Source: Gemmatimonadaceae bacterium (GTDB lineage Bacteria; Gemmatimonadota; Gemmatimonadetes; Gemmatimonadales; Gemmatimonadaceae). Taken from it: a DNA stretch of 64,000 nt. A model generated the notes under the pieces. It was given only the letters and a program-made list of their open reading frames with translations, ran no database searches and was not told where the DNA came from. Shown here one piece after another: positions 26,701 through 37,363 of this stretch. Position 1 is the first letter of the stretch, and each line of letters begins with the position of its first letter. The DNA lies in contig DASQFN010000112.1 of NCBI GenBank assembly GCA_035633115.1, forward strand, positions 62,001-126,000. Direction: 5' to 3'. The position numbers and the translations under genes are program-made.

Positions 26701-28791
26701 ATGACCGACGTGACTCCCCGCCCTGTTCGGATCTACGCCACGCGCGAGAGAATCGTCGTTTCCTCACAGCGCGACCTGTCCGCCGATTTGAATCCACAAC
26801 AGGCTGCTGCGGCGACACATGGGAGCGGGCCGCTCCTCATCATCGCCGGCGCCGGAACCGGGAAAACGCGAACCCTGATCTATCGCGTAGCCCATCTTAT
26901 CGACACCGGCGTCAAGGCCGAGCGAATACTTCTGCTCACTTTCACCCGTCGCGCGGCTCAGGAGATGCTTTCCCGGGCGGAGAAGCTCGTCGGAGGCAGC
27001 AGCCGCAAGGTGCACGGCGGGACATTCCATGCCACCGGCCATCGCCTCCTGAGACGATTCGGAGCGGCCGCCGGCCTGCCACGTGACTTCACCATAATGG
27101 ATCAGGGCGATTCCGCCGACCTGATGCAGCTGTCGCGCTCGCAGCTCGGCTACGCAGCTAAAGGCAAGCGATTTCCGAAAAAGGAGACGCTCCAGTACGT
27201 CTACTCGCGGCACCTGAACACCAGCATATCGATCGAAGACATCCTCCGCGACGACTACCCGCAGTTCGTCGATTACCTCGAGGATTTCGGAAAGATCTAT
27301 GGCGACTACACCGCGAGAAAGCAGCAGCGGAATCTCGTGGATTACGACGACCTGCTTCTCTTCTGGGCAATGCTGCTCGAGGGGTCGCCGGAGATTGGAG
27401 GAAGAATCGCCTCACTGTACGATCACATTCTGGTCGACGAATACCAGGACACGAACGTCCTCCAGGCGCGCATCCTCAAGGGCATGTGCAGCACACATCG
27501 CAACATCACCGTGGTTGGAGACGACGCGCAGAGCATCTACTCCTTTCGCGGCGCGAACTTCAGAAACATTCTTGGATTTCCGAAACAGTTCGAGGGCACC
27601 ACCGTCGTGACGCTGGAGCAGAACTACCGCTCCACGGCGCCGATCCTCGACGTGACGAACACGCTCATTTCTCGCGCTGCCGAGCGTTTCACCAAGAACC
27701 TGTGGACTGAGCGCAAGGGAGGCGAGCTTCCGTGGCTCGTGGCGGCGCAGGACGAGGAGGCACAGACTCGTTTTGTGGTGGACCGGATTCTCGAGCTGCA
27801 CGAGGAAGGCACACCGCTCAGGCAGATGGCGGTTCTTTTCCGCGCGGGTTACATGTCGGCCAACCTCGAGATCGAGCTCACCAATCGCAAGATTCCTTTC
27901 GAGAAGTGGGGCGGGTTGAAATTTCTCGAGGCAGCTCACGTCAAGGACGTGCTCGCATTTCTGCGCATCCTCGAGAACCCGCGCGACGAGGTGAGCTGGT
28001 ATCGGATCCTGCTGCTTCTCCCCGGCATCGGCGAATCCACCGCCCGCTCGGCCATCGATTCTATGGCGAGCGCCGCATGGGAATCTGCGGCATTCGGCAG
28101 GTACCAGCCGCCGCCGCGCGCGCGCGTGGCGCATGCGTCGCTGGTCGCTCTTCTCGATGAGCTTCGCTCGGGTTGCTCGACTGACGAAGCGATCGTCGCC
28201 GCTGAGATCTCACGCGTCCGCCTGTTGTATGACAATGTCTTACGCGAGCGCTATGACAAAGTGGAGCCACGCCTTGCGGACCTCGATCAGCTCCAGCACA
28301 TCGCAGCCGGCTACCCCGACCGGGCCACGTTTCTCTCGGCCCTCGCGCTGGAACCGCCTCAAGCGACGCAGGATCTGGCGGGCGCAAGTGAAGACGAGGA
28401 GGACGACTACCTCGTGCTCAGCACGGCGCACTCGGCGAAGGGGAAGGAATGGGACGCCGTCTTCGTGATCTGGGCGGTGGATGGGTGGTTCCCGTCGGCC
28501 CGGTGTCTCAAGACTCCGGAGGAGACGGACGAAGAGCGCCGGCTGATGTACGTTGCGATGACGCGAGCGCGGAATCACCTCAGCATCGTGTATCCGTTAA
28601 ACGCTTATTCCACTCGGCGCGGCTCGGACTACTCCCTCGACCAGCTCTCGCGCTTCATCGACAGAGGAGTGCGCGACAGAATGGAACGCGTGACCGTGGG
28701 GATACCGCCGACCGCACAGGAAGGAGACGCGGCTCCCCGCGGGCCGCTGCTGGACCTGAGAGCGCTCCTCCGGGGACGGTTCGGCGGGTAG
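26701..28791 (+). CDS. ATP-dependent DNA helicase, UvrD/PcrA superfamily (SF1A)
   Basis: 696 residues. Helicase motifs are in order: LNPQQAAAATH (Q motif), Walker A GAGTGKT at 50-56, TFTRRAAQEM (Ia), HGGTFHATGHRLLRRFG, VDEYQDTN (II), GDDAQSIYSFRGA (III), LEQNYRST (IV), TAHSAKGKEWDAVFV (V) and RRLMYVAMTRAR (VI). The N-terminal 28 residues form a non-conserved leader, and an alternative internal start is possible. Size and motifs suit a 3'-to-5' DNA repair helicase close to UvrD or PcrA. It is divergent from the kinase gene. A TATATT hexamer ends nine bases before the ATG, which might indicate a leaderless transcript. Confidence 0.93.
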   Translation: MTDVTPRPVRIYATRERIVVSSQRDLSADLNPQQAAAATHGSGPLLIIAGAGTGKTRTLIYRVAHLIDTGVKAERILLLTFTRRAAQEMLSRAEKLVGGSSRKVHGGTFHATGHRLLRRFGAAAGLPRDFTIMDQGDSADLMQLSRSQLGYAAKGKRFPKKETLQYVYSRHLNTSISIEDILRDDYPQFVDYLEDFGKIYGDYTARKQQRNLVDYDDLLLFWAMLLEGSPEIGGRIASLYDHILVDEYQDTNVLQARILKGMCSTHRNITVVGDDAQSIYSFRGANFRNILGFPKQFEGTTVVTLEQNYRSTAPILDVTNTLISRAAERFTKNLWTERKGGELPWLVAAQDEEAQTRFVVDRILELHEEGTPLRQMAVLFRAGYMSANLEIELTNRKIPFEKWGGLKFLEAAHVKDVLAFLRILENPRDEVSWYRILLLLPGIGESTARSAIDSMASAAWESAAFGRYQPPPRARVAHASLVALLDELRSGCSTDEAIVAAEISRVRLLYDNVLRERYDKVEPRLADLDQLQHIAAGYPDRATFLSALALEPPQATQDLAGASEDEEDDYLVLSTAHSAKGKEWDAVFVIWAVDGWFPSARCLKTPEETDEERRLMYVAMTRARNHLSIVYPLNAYSTRRGSDYSLDQLSRFIDRGVRDRMERVTVGIPPTAQEGDAAPRGPLLDLRALLRGRFGG

Positions 28792-28800
28792 AACAAATCA

Positions 28801-28912
28801 GGCAACAGACAACTGGCATCGGGCAACGGGCAACGGACCGCGGGCATCGGCTAGCGCGTAGCGGCCAACGGGTACGGGAACGGGCACCGGCTAACCGGTT
28901 GCGGGCATCGGT
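28801..28912. repeat. Degenerate short tandem repeats (GGGCAACGG/GGGCATCGG units)
   Basis: Just after the helicase stop, about 110 bp consists of imperfect 8- to 10-base units around the core CGGGCAACGG or CGGGCATCGG, with two exact GGGCATCGG copies at 28842-28850 and 28903-28911. No open frame with family features covers it, and the next gene ends at 29046 on the other strand. The rest of the gap (28913-29045) shows no gene and no clear terminator. Confidence 0.5.
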
Positions 28913-29045
28913 TCGATATGTGGCGCGTGGCGCGGCACTGCACTATTCCTACGAATAGAGTTCTCCCTCAATAGCCGAAGACCTCGAGCATGGGCGAAAG
29001 CGGGGTTTCGAGGCGTGAACGTGTATTCTGAAGCGGCAGTCTGTA

Positions 29046-30125
29046 CTAGCCCGCCGGGACTGAGAAGGCCGCCAGCCAGCGCCTCAACCCATCGTACGGG
29101 TCCTTCGGTGACGCTTTCGCGAGCCCGATGATGCGTCCGATCGCGCGTCGCAGGTTGCCTCCCTCTCTAGCGTACACGGCATCGAACAGGTCGAGATTCC
29201 TCGCGTATACGCGCCGCGCGAGAAGTGAGGCGTTGTCGAGCGGGACGCGCTGAGCATACCACGGGCTCACCGTTCGCAGCCGCGGCGCAATCTCCGTGAC
29301 CAGCGTCGCCCGCGCCCGCGAATAAACCGTGTCGCGCACCCCGATGCGTGCGTCACGGCTTTCAGGATGCGCCGAGTAGGCCGAGTCCAGTGTGCGCGCG
29401 AGCGAGCTCCAGAATTCGCCGAGAATCTTCTCATCCTCCCACGCAGCGTCCGCCCGGGCGGCGGCCCCCGTTTGTCCACGAGAGCGGAAGAACGCGGCAG
29501 CACCGCGCGCTCCGACGAAGCTCGCGAACGACTCGTTGAACGGAGCGCTGCCCGGAGCATAAAAAGTGTTGTGAGTCAGCTCGTGAATGACGGTATTGGC
29601 GAGGTCGACCGAATCGCGCTTGAGACTCGTGCTGAGCAGCGGGTCGTTGAACCAGCCGAGTGTGCTGAAAGCATCAGCTGGTCGCAATGAAACGTCATAC
29701 CCGTCCTCGTAGAACTTGCGCGCCGCCCGGCGCGCCGCATTGAAGTCGAAGTACCCTTTGTAGGGAACTCGTCCGACAATCGGAAACCACCACGTGTAAG
29801 GCTCCAGCCTGTCGCGGTACGCGGCGGACAGAACCAGGACGAGTGTGTCCTTGTCCAGACGCGAGTAGGTCGTAAAGCTTTCTTTCGTACGAAGCCCGAC
29901 TGAATCCCTGGCGTATGAGCGAGCAGCGAGCACAAGTCTGAGCTTCTGGCGCACCGCGAAATCGAGGCTGGGGTCTGCAACGAGCTCCGCAATGGGCCGC
30001 CTGCGCGCCAGGATCTTCCCCTCCTCCCACGCGCCACGGCTGAGATAGCACCCCGTGGGAGAGAGGGTCATGGCAAAGAGGGCCGCGGCGAGGATGAATA
30101 CCGCCGCACGCTTTCGGGGCTGCAT
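29046..30125 (-). CDS. Putative aminopeptidase lipoprotein (PF10023-type)
   Basis: 359 residues. The signal sequence reaches a lipobox at SPTGC (Cys26), followed by YLSRGAWEEGKILARRRPIAELVADP. The zinc-peptidase motif HELTH (181-185) lies in LANTVIHELTHNTFYAPG, with a downstream glutamate at 198 in FNESFASFVG. This is the pattern of the family annotated as putative aminopeptidase (DUF2265/PF10023). SYARDSVGLRTKESFTTY is also conserved there. It would be an envelope-anchored metalloprotein; peptidase activity is assumed from the motif. It diverges from dnaE. Confidence 0.85.
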   Translation of the reverse strand: MQPRKRAAVFILAAALFAMTLSPTGCYLSRGAWEEGKILARRRPIAELVADPSLDFAVRQKLRLVLAARSYARDSVGLRTKESFTTYSRLDKDTLVLVLSAAYRDRLEPYTWWFPIVGRVPYKGYFDFNAARRAARKFYEDGYDVSLRPADAFSTLGWFNDPLLSTSLKRDSVDLANTVIHELTHNTFYAPGSAPFNESFASFVGARGAAAFFRSRGQTGAAARADAAWEDEKILGEFWSSLARTLDSAYSAHPESRDARIGVRDTVYSRARATLVTEIAPRLRTVSPWYAQRVPLDNASLLARRVYARNLDLFDAVYAREGGNLRRAIGRIIGLAKASPKDPYDGLRRWLAAFSVPAG

Positions 30126-30220
30126 GGGCGAAAGATACGGTTAGGCGTGTCCTGCCGCGCATGCGGGAGGACCGCCGCACACGGCTATCGTCGCGACAAC
30201 GACGCGCATATTGTTAAAGT

Positions 30221-33200
30221 GTGTCCTTCGTCCACCTCCACTGCCACTCGGAGTACTCTCTCCTCGACGGCGCAAATCGCATTGACGACCTGATCGCGAG
30301 GGCGAGGGAATTCGAGCAGCCCGCCCTCGCCATCACGGACCACGGCAATCTCCACGGCGCGTGGGAGTTCCAGGAAAAAGCCAGGAAAGCCGGGATAAAA
30401 CCGATCATCGGCATGGAGGCCTATGTCGCTCTCGGCGATCGCCGCAGCAGGGAGCGCGACGGCAAGCGGAAGCCCTACTATCACCTCGTTCTACTCGCCA
30501 AGAACAACACGGGCTACCGGAACCTCGTAAAGCTCAGCTCGCTGGGGTATACCGAAGGGTTTTACTCTCGGCCCCGCGTCGATCGTGAACTTCTTGCCCG
30601 CTATCACGAAGGCATCGTCGTCTCTTCGGCGTGCATGGCAGGCGAACTCGCTCAGCACCTCCTTGCCGACAACTGGGACGGAGCGCGCGAAGCAGCATCA
30701 TGGTACGCCAACACCTTCGACGACTACTACCTCGAGGTGCAGGCACACGACACTGAAAACCAGGCGGAGCTCAACGCGCGTGTGTTTCGTCTGGCTGAAG
30801 AGATGGGAATCCCAGTCGTTGCAACCAACGACTCGCACTTCCTCCGCGCGCAGGACCACGAAGCCCACGACATTCTCCTCTGCATCGGACTCGGCAAGGA
30901 TTACACGTCCAACGACCGGATGCGCTACAACGAAGGCCTGTACTTCAAGAGCTCGACCGAAATTGCCGCGGCCTTCCCCGATCGTCCGGACGTTCTCGAA
31001 AACACGATGCGAATCGGTGAAGAGGCAGGCATCGAGCTCAGGAAAAAGATTCAGGTCCCGGCGTTTCCCCTGCCCGCCGGCGCGGAAAGCGAGGACTCAC
31101 TTCTCATCGAGCTCGCGAACGCCGGGGCACGCAAGCGCTACGGCGATCCGCTCCCGGATGAAGTCCGCCGGCGCCTCGACTACGAGCTCGGCGTAATCAC
31201 CAATGCGCGATACGCCGGCTACTTCCTTATTGTAGAGGACTTCATCCGCGCCGCGCGGGAGAAAGGCATTCCGGTTGGACCCGGCCGCGGATCATCGGCC
31301 GGATCCATTGTCGCGTACTCGCTCCGCATCACCAACGTCGACCCGCTCCGCTTCGACCTCCTCTTCGAGCGCTTTCTCAATCCCGAGCGAGTGTCGATGC
31401 CCGACATCGACATCGACTTCTGCATGGAGTGCCGCGGCGAAGTGATCGAGTACGTCCGCGAGAAATACGGTCGCAGCTCGGTGGGACAGATCGTCAGCTT
31501 CGGCACGCTCAAGTCGCGCGCGGCAGTGAAGGACGTCGGACGAACCCTCGGATTTACTCCGGCCGAGACCGACACGCTGGCGAAGCTCATTCCCAATCTG
31601 CCGAACTATTCGCTCACGGTTGGTGAGGCAATCGAGCGCGTGACGGAAGTGAAGCGGCTCTATCACGACGACGAGCGATACCACGAGCTCCTCGACTTCG
31701 CGATCGCGCTCGAAGGACTCTCACGCAATACGAGCGTTCATGCCGCGGGAGTGGTGATTGCCCCCGGCCCGCTCGACGAGTACGTGCCTGTCTTCACTCA
31801 GGCGGGTACGCGAGGATCGGGCGCCAATGGCGAAGAGGGCATCGTGGTCACGCAATACGACATGAACGCGCTCGAGTCTGTTGGGATGCTGAAAATCGAC
31901 TTCCTCGGCCTGACGACGCTCACGGTGATAGACGACACGCTGGCATCCATCCGCACCCGCATCGGAACCACGCCGGACCTCGACGCCCTGTCGCTCGACG
32001 ACCCGGCGGTCTACCGGATGCTTCGCGCCGGCAAGACTGCCGGAGTATTCCAGTTCGAGTCGCCACTCGCGACGGACATGGTTCGCAGCATGCGGTGCGA
32101 CCGCTTCGACGATCTCGTTGCGTCCAACGCGCTTGTGCGCCCCGGCCCTCTCGATGCCGGCATGCACAAGGTCTACTGCAGGCGCAAGAAGGGCGAAGAG
32201 CCCGTGACCTATCTCCTGCCGGAGCTGCGGGAGATTCTCGATACCACCTATGGGGTCATCACCTACCAGGAGCAGGTGATGCGAGTGGCGCAGAAAATTG
32301 CCGGAATCTCTCTGGCTGAAGCCGACGTGCTCAGGAAGGCTGTAGGCAAGAAGGATCCGGTCCTGATTCGCCAGGAGCTCGGGAAGTTCATCGAGAAATC
32401 GGTCGAGCGCGGTTACGACCCCGAGATCATTGCGGAGATCGCAGGCCAGCTCGAGACGTTTGGCCGGTATGGATTCACCAAGGCCCATGCCGTCGCTTAC
32501 TCGATCATCGCGTTCAACACCGCATGGCTCAAGATCAACTATCCGGCCGACTTCATGGCGGCGCTCCTCTCGTCGCAGATCGGCGACACCGACAGCGTCG
32601 TCAAGTACATCAACGAGGCTCGTGACATGGGTCTCGAGCTGCTGCCACCCGATGTCAATGAATCCGGATACAAGTTCACTGTCATAAGCGAGAAGCGCAT
32701 CAGGTTCGGACTCGGCGCGATCCGCAATGTGGGGCGGAGCGCAATCGACTCCATCATCGCCACCCGCGAGAAAGGTCCGTTCAAATCGCTGTTCGACCTC
32801 GCTGATCGCGTTGACCTCCGCGTCTGCAACAAGCGTGTCTTCGAGGCGCTGATCTACGCCGGGGCGCTCGATGCATTCGACGGACACCGAGCGCAGCTCA
32901 CGACGATCCTCGATCAGGCGCTCCGCGAAGCATCTCTGCAGCAGGAGGAGGAGGCGACCGGGCAGGTGTCGATGTTTGGCGGTCCCGACGTCGGCGACCC
33001 ACGAACGCACGCTCCCCTCTCGCTGCCAAATGTCCCTCCATGGAGCGAATCGGAGCGGCTCGCGAAAGAGAAGGAGATTCTCGGCTTCTATACGTCGGGA
33101 CATCCGCTCGATCCGTTCCGAACTGAATCGGAGCTGTTCGCGACCCACAAGGTCGCTGATCTGACGGGGTGGAACGCCGAGCCGATGACGCTTGCCGTTG

Positions 33201-33700
33201 TGGTCACCAACATCAAGCGCCAGCTCAGCAAGCGCACCGGATCGGAGTTCGCGCGGGTGACGATCGAGGATTTTTCGGGATCGTCTGAGGTCATGATCTT
33301 CCCCGAGAAGTGGTCGGTGCTGTCGGAGCAGGTGAAGACCGACGTACCGGTTCTCATCAAGGGCGGATACCCGCGCCGTGATCAGACGGCGGACAATCCT
33401 TCGTTCGTCGTCGAGTCCGTCACCCGGCTTGCTGAGTTCAGGGCGAATGGGCAGGTGATGATCGCGATCGATCTGACGCGCGACGCGACGCTGAACCCGC
33501 AAGTCGTGCATGACGTGCGCGCCGTAGTGGAGTCGTTTCCGGGATCGGCGTCTCTCGAGATTAACTACAGCGACGGCAACGGGTTGCGTGCGAGACTGCG
33601 CTCCCGCACTTTGACGCTGGCGGTCAACAACACCGTCCTCAACGATCTGCGGTCGCTGCTGGGTACCGAGTCGGTTCGTCTGATACGCGGGAGCAAGTAG
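30221..33700 (+). CDS. dnaE: DNA polymerase III, alpha subunit
   Basis: 1159 residues from GTG 30221, normal for DnaE. The N-terminal PHP domain ([17 protein letters not shown] and ALAITDHGN) covers about 1-210. The polymerase active site has [18 protein letters not shown] and [19 protein letters not shown], with Asp residues at 395, 397 and 399. [30 protein letters not shown] and [15 protein letters not shown] follow, then helix-hairpin-helix and OB-fold domains ([28 protein letters not shown]). It is the main replicative polymerase. Its TAG shares a base with the GTG of accA. Confidence 0.97.
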   Translation: MSFVHLHCHSEYSLLDGANRIDDLIARAREFEQPALAITDHGNLHGAWEFQEKARKAGIKPIIGMEAYVALGDRRSRERDGKRKPYYHLVLLAKNNTGYRNLVKLSSLGYTEGFYSRPRVDRELLARYHEGIVVSSACMAGELAQHLLADNWDGAREAASWYANTFDDYYLEVQAHDTENQAELNARVFRLAEEMGIPVVATNDSHFLRAQDHEAHDILLCIGLGKDYTSNDRMRYNEGLYFKSSTEIAAAFPDRPDVLENTMRIGEEAGIELRKKIQVPAFPLPAGAESEDSLLIELANAGARKRYGDPLPDEVRRRLDYELGVITNARYAGYFLIVEDFIRAAREKGIPVGPGRGSSAGSIVAYSLRITNVDPLRFDLLFERFLNPERVSMPDIDIDFCMECRGEVIEYVREKYGRSSVGQIVSFGTLKSRAAVKDVGRTLGFTPAETDTLAKLIPNLPNYSLTVGEAIERVTEVKRLYHDDERYHELLDFAIALEGLSRNTSVHAAGVVIAPGPLDEYVPVFTQAGTRGSGANGEEGIVVTQYDMNALESVGMLKIDFLGLTTLTVIDDTLASIRTRIGTTPDLDALSLDDPAVYRMLRAGKTAGVFQFESPLATDMVRSMRCDRFDDLVASNALVRPGPLDAGMHKVYCRRKKGEEPVTYLLPELREILDTTYGVITYQEQVMRVAQKIAGISLAEADVLRKAVGKKDPVLIRQELGKFIEKSVERGYDPEIIAEIAGQLETFGRYGFTKAHAVAYSIIAFNTAWLKINYPADFMAALLSSQIGDTDSVVKYINEARDMGLELLPPDVNESGYKFTVISEKRIRFGLGAIRNVGRSAIDSIIATREKGPFKSLFDLADRVDLRVCNKRVFEALIYAGALDAFDGHRAQLTTILDQALREASLQQEEEATGQVSMFGGPDVGDPRTHAPLSLPNVPPWSESERLAKEKEILGFYTSGHPLDPFRTESELFATHKVADLTGWNAEPMTLAVVVTNIKRQLSKRTGSEFARVTIEDFSGSSEVMIFPEKWSVLSEQVKTDVPVLIKGGYPRRDQTADNPSFVVESVTRLAEFRANGQVMIAIDLTRDATLNPQVVHDVRAVVESFPGSASLEINYSDGNGLRARLRSRTLTLAVNNTVLNDLRSLLGTESVRLIRGSK

Positions 33701-34671
33701 TGGCGACATCCGGTCAGACTCTTGATTTCGAAAAGCCGATTGCCGAGCTGGAGAGACAGATCGACGAGCTCAAGCGTCTTGCGGGCGACCAGCAGCTGAG
33801 CGTCGTCGACGAGCTCGCGCCGCTCGAGCAGAAGCTCGTCGAGCTTCGCGACCAGATCTACCACAATCTCACCCCCTGGCAGCGCGTGCAGGTCGCGCGG
33901 AACGTCAGGCGACCGTTCACCTCTGAGCTGATTCAGCTCATCTTCACCGACTTCATCGAGCTGCACGGGGACCGCGCCTATCGCGACGACCCGGCGATCA
34001 TTGGCGGCTGGGCCCGCCTCGATGGCGAGACAGTGATGGTGATGGGGCAGCAGCGCGGGCGCGATACCAAGGAGATTCTGAAGCGGAACTTCGGCATGCC
34101 CCACCCCGAGGGATACCGAAAGGCGCTGCGCCTGATGAAGCTCGCGGAAAAATTCCACGTGCCGGTGCTGACGTTCATCGACACGATGGGAGCCTGGGCG
34201 GGAATCGGCGCCGAGGAGCGCGGACAGTCGGAGGCGATTGCGCGGAATCTGCTGGAGATGTCACAGCTCACGGTCCCGATAATCGCAACGGTGATCGGCG
34301 AAGGCGGCTCCGGCGGCGCCCTGGCGCTCGGCGTCGCCGACCGCGTGCTGATGTTGGAGAACGCCGTCTACTCCGTGATCACGGTCGAAGGCTGCGCGGC
34401 GATACTGTGGAAGGACGGCAAGAGCCCGGAGATGCGGGAGCGAGCTGCTGCAGCTTTGCGCGTCACTGCCCCCGACCTCTTCGAGCTGCGAGTGATAGAC
34501 GAGATAGTCCCCGAGCCACCAGGAGGCGCACATTCCGATCATCCGGCCGCGGCGAAGACTCTGCAAGATGCGCTGAACCGTCACCTCGAGGAGCTGCGGA
34601 AGTACCGTCCGGAGAAGCTCGTTCGACGACGACGGCAGAAATACCTCCGACTCGGGCAGTGGACCGAGTGA
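33700..34671 (+). CDS. accA: Acetyl-CoA carboxylase carboxyltransferase, alpha subunit
   Basis: 323 residues from a GTG that shares a base with the dnaE stop. The N-terminal helix [106 protein letters not shown] and [28 protein letters not shown] are all AccA signatures. It carries out the carboxyl transfer from biotin to acetyl-CoA, the first step of fatty acid synthesis, together with AccD, which is not in the window. The dnaE-accA order also occurs in other phyla. Confidence 0.97.
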   Translation: MATSGQTLDFEKPIAELERQIDELKRLAGDQQLSVVDELAPLEQKLVELRDQIYHNLTPWQRVQVARNVRRPFTSELIQLIFTDFIELHGDRAYRDDPAIIGGWARLDGETVMVMGQQRGRDTKEILKRNFGMPHPEGYRKALRLMKLAEKFHVPVLTFIDTMGAWAGIGAEERGQSEAIARNLLEMSQLTVPIIATVIGEGGSGGALALGVADRVLMLENAVYSVITVEGCAAILWKDGKSPEMRERAAAALRVTAPDLFELRVIDEIVPEPPGGAHSDHPAAAKTLQDALNRHLEELRKYRPEKLVRRRRQKYLRLGQWTE

Positions 34672-34681
34672 GCAGAGTGTC

Positions 34682-35818
34682 TTGGCGCATCTCGTAGAAG
34701 TTGCGTTCAAGGGTAACCGAAAGGAGTTCTTCCTCTGGGATTATCCCGATCCGCCTCCGCTCAAGGCGGCAGTGATCGTCGATGCCGACCGCGGTGAGGA
34801 TCTGGGGTATGTGCATGCCCTGGGTGAGCTCGCGCAGAAGCGCAGCGGCGGATGCGCTCACGGGTGCGGCACGGCCGCCCCCGATAGAAAAGCTCTGCGA
34901 TTGGCCAGCCAGCGCGACCGCACGGGCGCAGCAGACCTCGACCGCCTGAACGAGGAAGCGCGGCAGAAAGCGATGGAGCGTGTGCGCGCCAATGGGCTCG
35001 CGATGAAGGTCTCCGACGCCGAATGGCAGTGGGACAAGAAGAAGCTGACCTTCTACTTCACCGCCGAGAAGCGCGTGGACTTCCGCAACCTCGTGCGTGA
35101 CCTCGCGTCTCTCTTTCGCACACGGATAGAGCTCAAGCAGATCGGCGTGCGCGACGAGGCCCGCCGGCTGGACGGCGTCGGCCGCTGCGGCCGGCAATAC
35201 TGTTCAGCGTCATGGCTGCCTGAGCTTCGGCCTGTGAACCTCGGCGTGGCGAAGGATCAGCGCCTGTCCCTCAACCCCGCGCAGATTTCCGGCGCCTGCG
35301 GGCGGCTCATGTGCTGCCTTCGTTATGAGCACGAGTTTTACGTCCAGAGCCGGAAACGATTCCCCAAGGAAGGAAAGCTGCTCACAACCGCCCGCGGTGA
35401 GGAGAAGCTCATGTCCATCGACATCTTTCATGAGCGGCTGACGCTGAGAAATGCGGAGGGCGATGTTCGCGTGGTGCCTCTCGCGGATTTCAACCGTGAG
35501 AGGGCCGCGCTGCGCGGGGAGATCGGCGCCGGAACGAATGCCGGAGACGCCGTCGCGGCGCTCGAGCACGATGATCCCGAGCCGAGCGAGAACGGCGAGG
35601 ATATATCTCTCGAACTCCTGTTCGCTTCCGAGCAGGAAGCGATGCCGACTGTCGAGCTCATCGTGGAAGATGCCCCGCGGGCCGCCGAGACATCAGCGAT
35701 GGGGGCCGCGGAGGGTACTGACGCACAACCTGGAGCGACCGACGACAAAGCGAGTCGTCGCCGCCGCGGGCGTCGCGGGGGGCGACGCGGTCGCGGAAGC
35801 GATTCCGGGCCACAGTAG
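34682..35818 (+). CDS. ricT: PSP1-domain protein, RicT (YaaT)-like
   Basis: 378 residues from TTG 34682. An early cysteine-containing segment (GGCAHGCG) is followed by the PSP1 core: LTFYFTAEKRVDFRNLVRDLASLFRTRIELKQIGVRDEARRLDGVGRCGRQYCSASWL, KDQRLSLNPAQISGACGRLMCCLRYEHEFY. The conserved cysteines (CGRQYC and CGRLMCC) match those binding iron-sulfur clusters in RicT, part of the RicA-RicF-RicT complex that modulates RNase Y. About 110 C-terminal residues extend beyond the core, acidic first and ending in an Arg/Gly-rich tail. As in Bacilli, a metG gene lies close by. Confidence 0.9.
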   Translation: MAHLVEVAFKGNRKEFFLWDYPDPPPLKAAVIVDADRGEDLGYVHALGELAQKRSGGCAHGCGTAAPDRKALRLASQRDRTGAADLDRLNEEARQKAMERVRANGLAMKVSDAEWQWDKKKLTFYFTAEKRVDFRNLVRDLASLFRTRIELKQIGVRDEARRLDGVGRCGRQYCSASWLPELRPVNLGVAKDQRLSLNPAQISGACGRLMCCLRYEHEFYVQSRKRFPKEGKLLTTARGEEKLMSIDIFHERLTLRNAEGDVRVVPLADFNRERAALRGEIGAGTNAGDAVAALEHDDPEPSENGEDISLELLFASEQEAMPTVELIVEDAPRAAETSAMGAAEGTDAQPGATDDKASRRRRGRRGGRRGRGSDSGPQ

Positions 35819-37342
35819 TTGGGAAAGTTCTATGTGACGACCGCCATCGACTACGCCGACGGCGACCCCCACCACGGCCACGCATTCGAGAAGATCGGTG
35901 CTGACGCAATCGCGCGTTACCGGAGGCTGTGCGGCGACGATGTCCACTTCCTGATGGGGATGGACGAGCACGGGCAGAAGGTGGCTTCAGAGGCGGCAAA
36001 GCGGGGAATCGAGCCGCAGCAGCTCGTAAACGAGGTTGCCCTGCGATTCCAGGAGATGTGGCAACGCCTCTCGATTTCGAACGATCAGTTCATCAGAACT
36101 ACCGCGAAAGATCACCACGAGGGAGTTCGCGCTCTCATCGAAGCGATCTTCGAGAACTCACCGGACGACTTCTACGAAAAGGAATATGAGGGCTGGTACT
36201 GCATCGGCTGCGAGTCGTTCAAACAGGACAATGAGATCATCCAGGGAAAGTGCGTCCTGCATCCGACACGCACGCTGCAATGGGTTGCCGAGAAGAACTG
36301 GTTCTTCCGGCTTTCGGCATACTCCGACAGGCTGCGGTCTCTGATCGGAGAGACGGATTTCCTCGGTCCCCGAAGCCGCCGTAACGAGATGCTGGCTTTG
36401 CTCGATCAGGGACTCGATGACATCTCGGCGAGCCGTTCGCGGTTCACGTGGGGGGTGCCCTTTCCGCGGCCGTCCGGCAGCGGCGAGACACAGACTACCT
36501 ATGTCTGGTTCGACGCTCTCCCGAACTACCTCACCGCGACCGGGTACCCGAAGGACGGCTACCGCAGCCGTTGGCCGGCCGACCTCCATGTCATCGGAAA
36601 GGACATCACGCGATTCCATTCGATCATCTGGCCGGCGATGCTGATGGCTGCCCGCATCGAGATTCCGCGCCAGGTATGGGCGCACGGCTTCGTTTTCCTC
36701 GCGGGGGAGAGGTTCAGCAAGTCGTCCGGGGTCAGGCTCGACATGAATGAAGCGATCGACCGGTTTGGCGCCGATGCGTTCCGGTATTTCCTGCTGCGCG
36801 AGGTTCCGTTCGACGGCGACGGAAATTTCTCCTGGTCACGTTTCGAGGAGCGGTACAACTCGGACCTCGCGAATGCGTGGGGCAATCTCGCGAGCCGTAC
36901 CGTCTCGATGATCGAGCGATACCGTGAGGGTGTGATACCTCACGGTGCGCGCAATGAGATCGATGCAGCCGACGCTGCTGATTATGCGACGTACCATTCC
37001 AACATGGACGGCGCGCGCGGATATCTGTTGAGCGAGGCGCTGAAGTCAGCGTGGCAGACGATCATGCGGGCGAACGAGTACGTCGACCGCCAGGCGCCGT
37101 GGAAGCTCGCGAAGAATCCAGCCGCTGCCGCGAAGCTGGATCTCACGCTCTCTTCACTGGCGAGGCAGCTCGTCAGGCAGGCGGTTTACATCTCTCCCTT
37201 CATGCCGGGAAAATCCGAGGATCTGTGGGGTCAGCTCGGTGGGCCGGGCTCGGTGCACGATCAGCGGTTCAGCGAGCTCGAGGCGCTGGATCCCGCCGGA
37301 TGGCGTGTAGAAAAAGGGCACCTCTTCCCGAAAGAACGATGA
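35819..37342 (+). CDS. metG: Methionyl-tRNA synthetase
   Basis: 507 residues from a TTG directly after the ricT stop (no gap). It starts KFYVTTAIDYADGDPHHGHAFEK, with HHGH as the HIGH motif. A zinc-type knuckle with CIGCESFKQDNEIIQGKC and a following histidine lies in the connective region. TYVWFDALPNYLTATGYP, IGKDITRFHSIIWPA and GERFSKSSG (KMSKS equivalent) complete the class I catalytic set, followed by the anticodon-binding helices. There is no C-terminal tRNA-binding (Trbp111) domain, which matches the short, dimerisation-domain-free form. Confidence 0.95.
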   Translation: MGKFYVTTAIDYADGDPHHGHAFEKIGADAIARYRRLCGDDVHFLMGMDEHGQKVASEAAKRGIEPQQLVNEVALRFQEMWQRLSISNDQFIRTTAKDHHEGVRALIEAIFENSPDDFYEKEYEGWYCIGCESFKQDNEIIQGKCVLHPTRTLQWVAEKNWFFRLSAYSDRLRSLIGETDFLGPRSRRNEMLALLDQGLDDISASRSRFTWGVPFPRPSGSGETQTTYVWFDALPNYLTATGYPKDGYRSRWPADLHVIGKDITRFHSIIWPAMLMAARIEIPRQVWAHGFVFLAGERFSKSSGVRLDMNEAIDRFGADAFRYFLLREVPFDGDGNFSWSRFEERYNSDLANAWGNLASRTVSMIERYREGVIPHGARNEIDAADAADYATYHSNMDGARGYLLSEALKSAWQTIMRANEYVDRQAPWKLAKNPAAAAKLDLTLSSLARQLVRQAVYISPFMPGKSEDLWGQLGGPGSVHDQRFSELEALDPAGWRVEKGHLFPKER

Positions 37343-37363
37343 GCGGACACGCGCTCGGCTTTG

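Noticed and set aside
31721-33709. Very long minus-strand open frame opposite dnaE
   Set aside because: It results from codon bias in the GC-rich dnaE gene; no family features and dnaE is certain.
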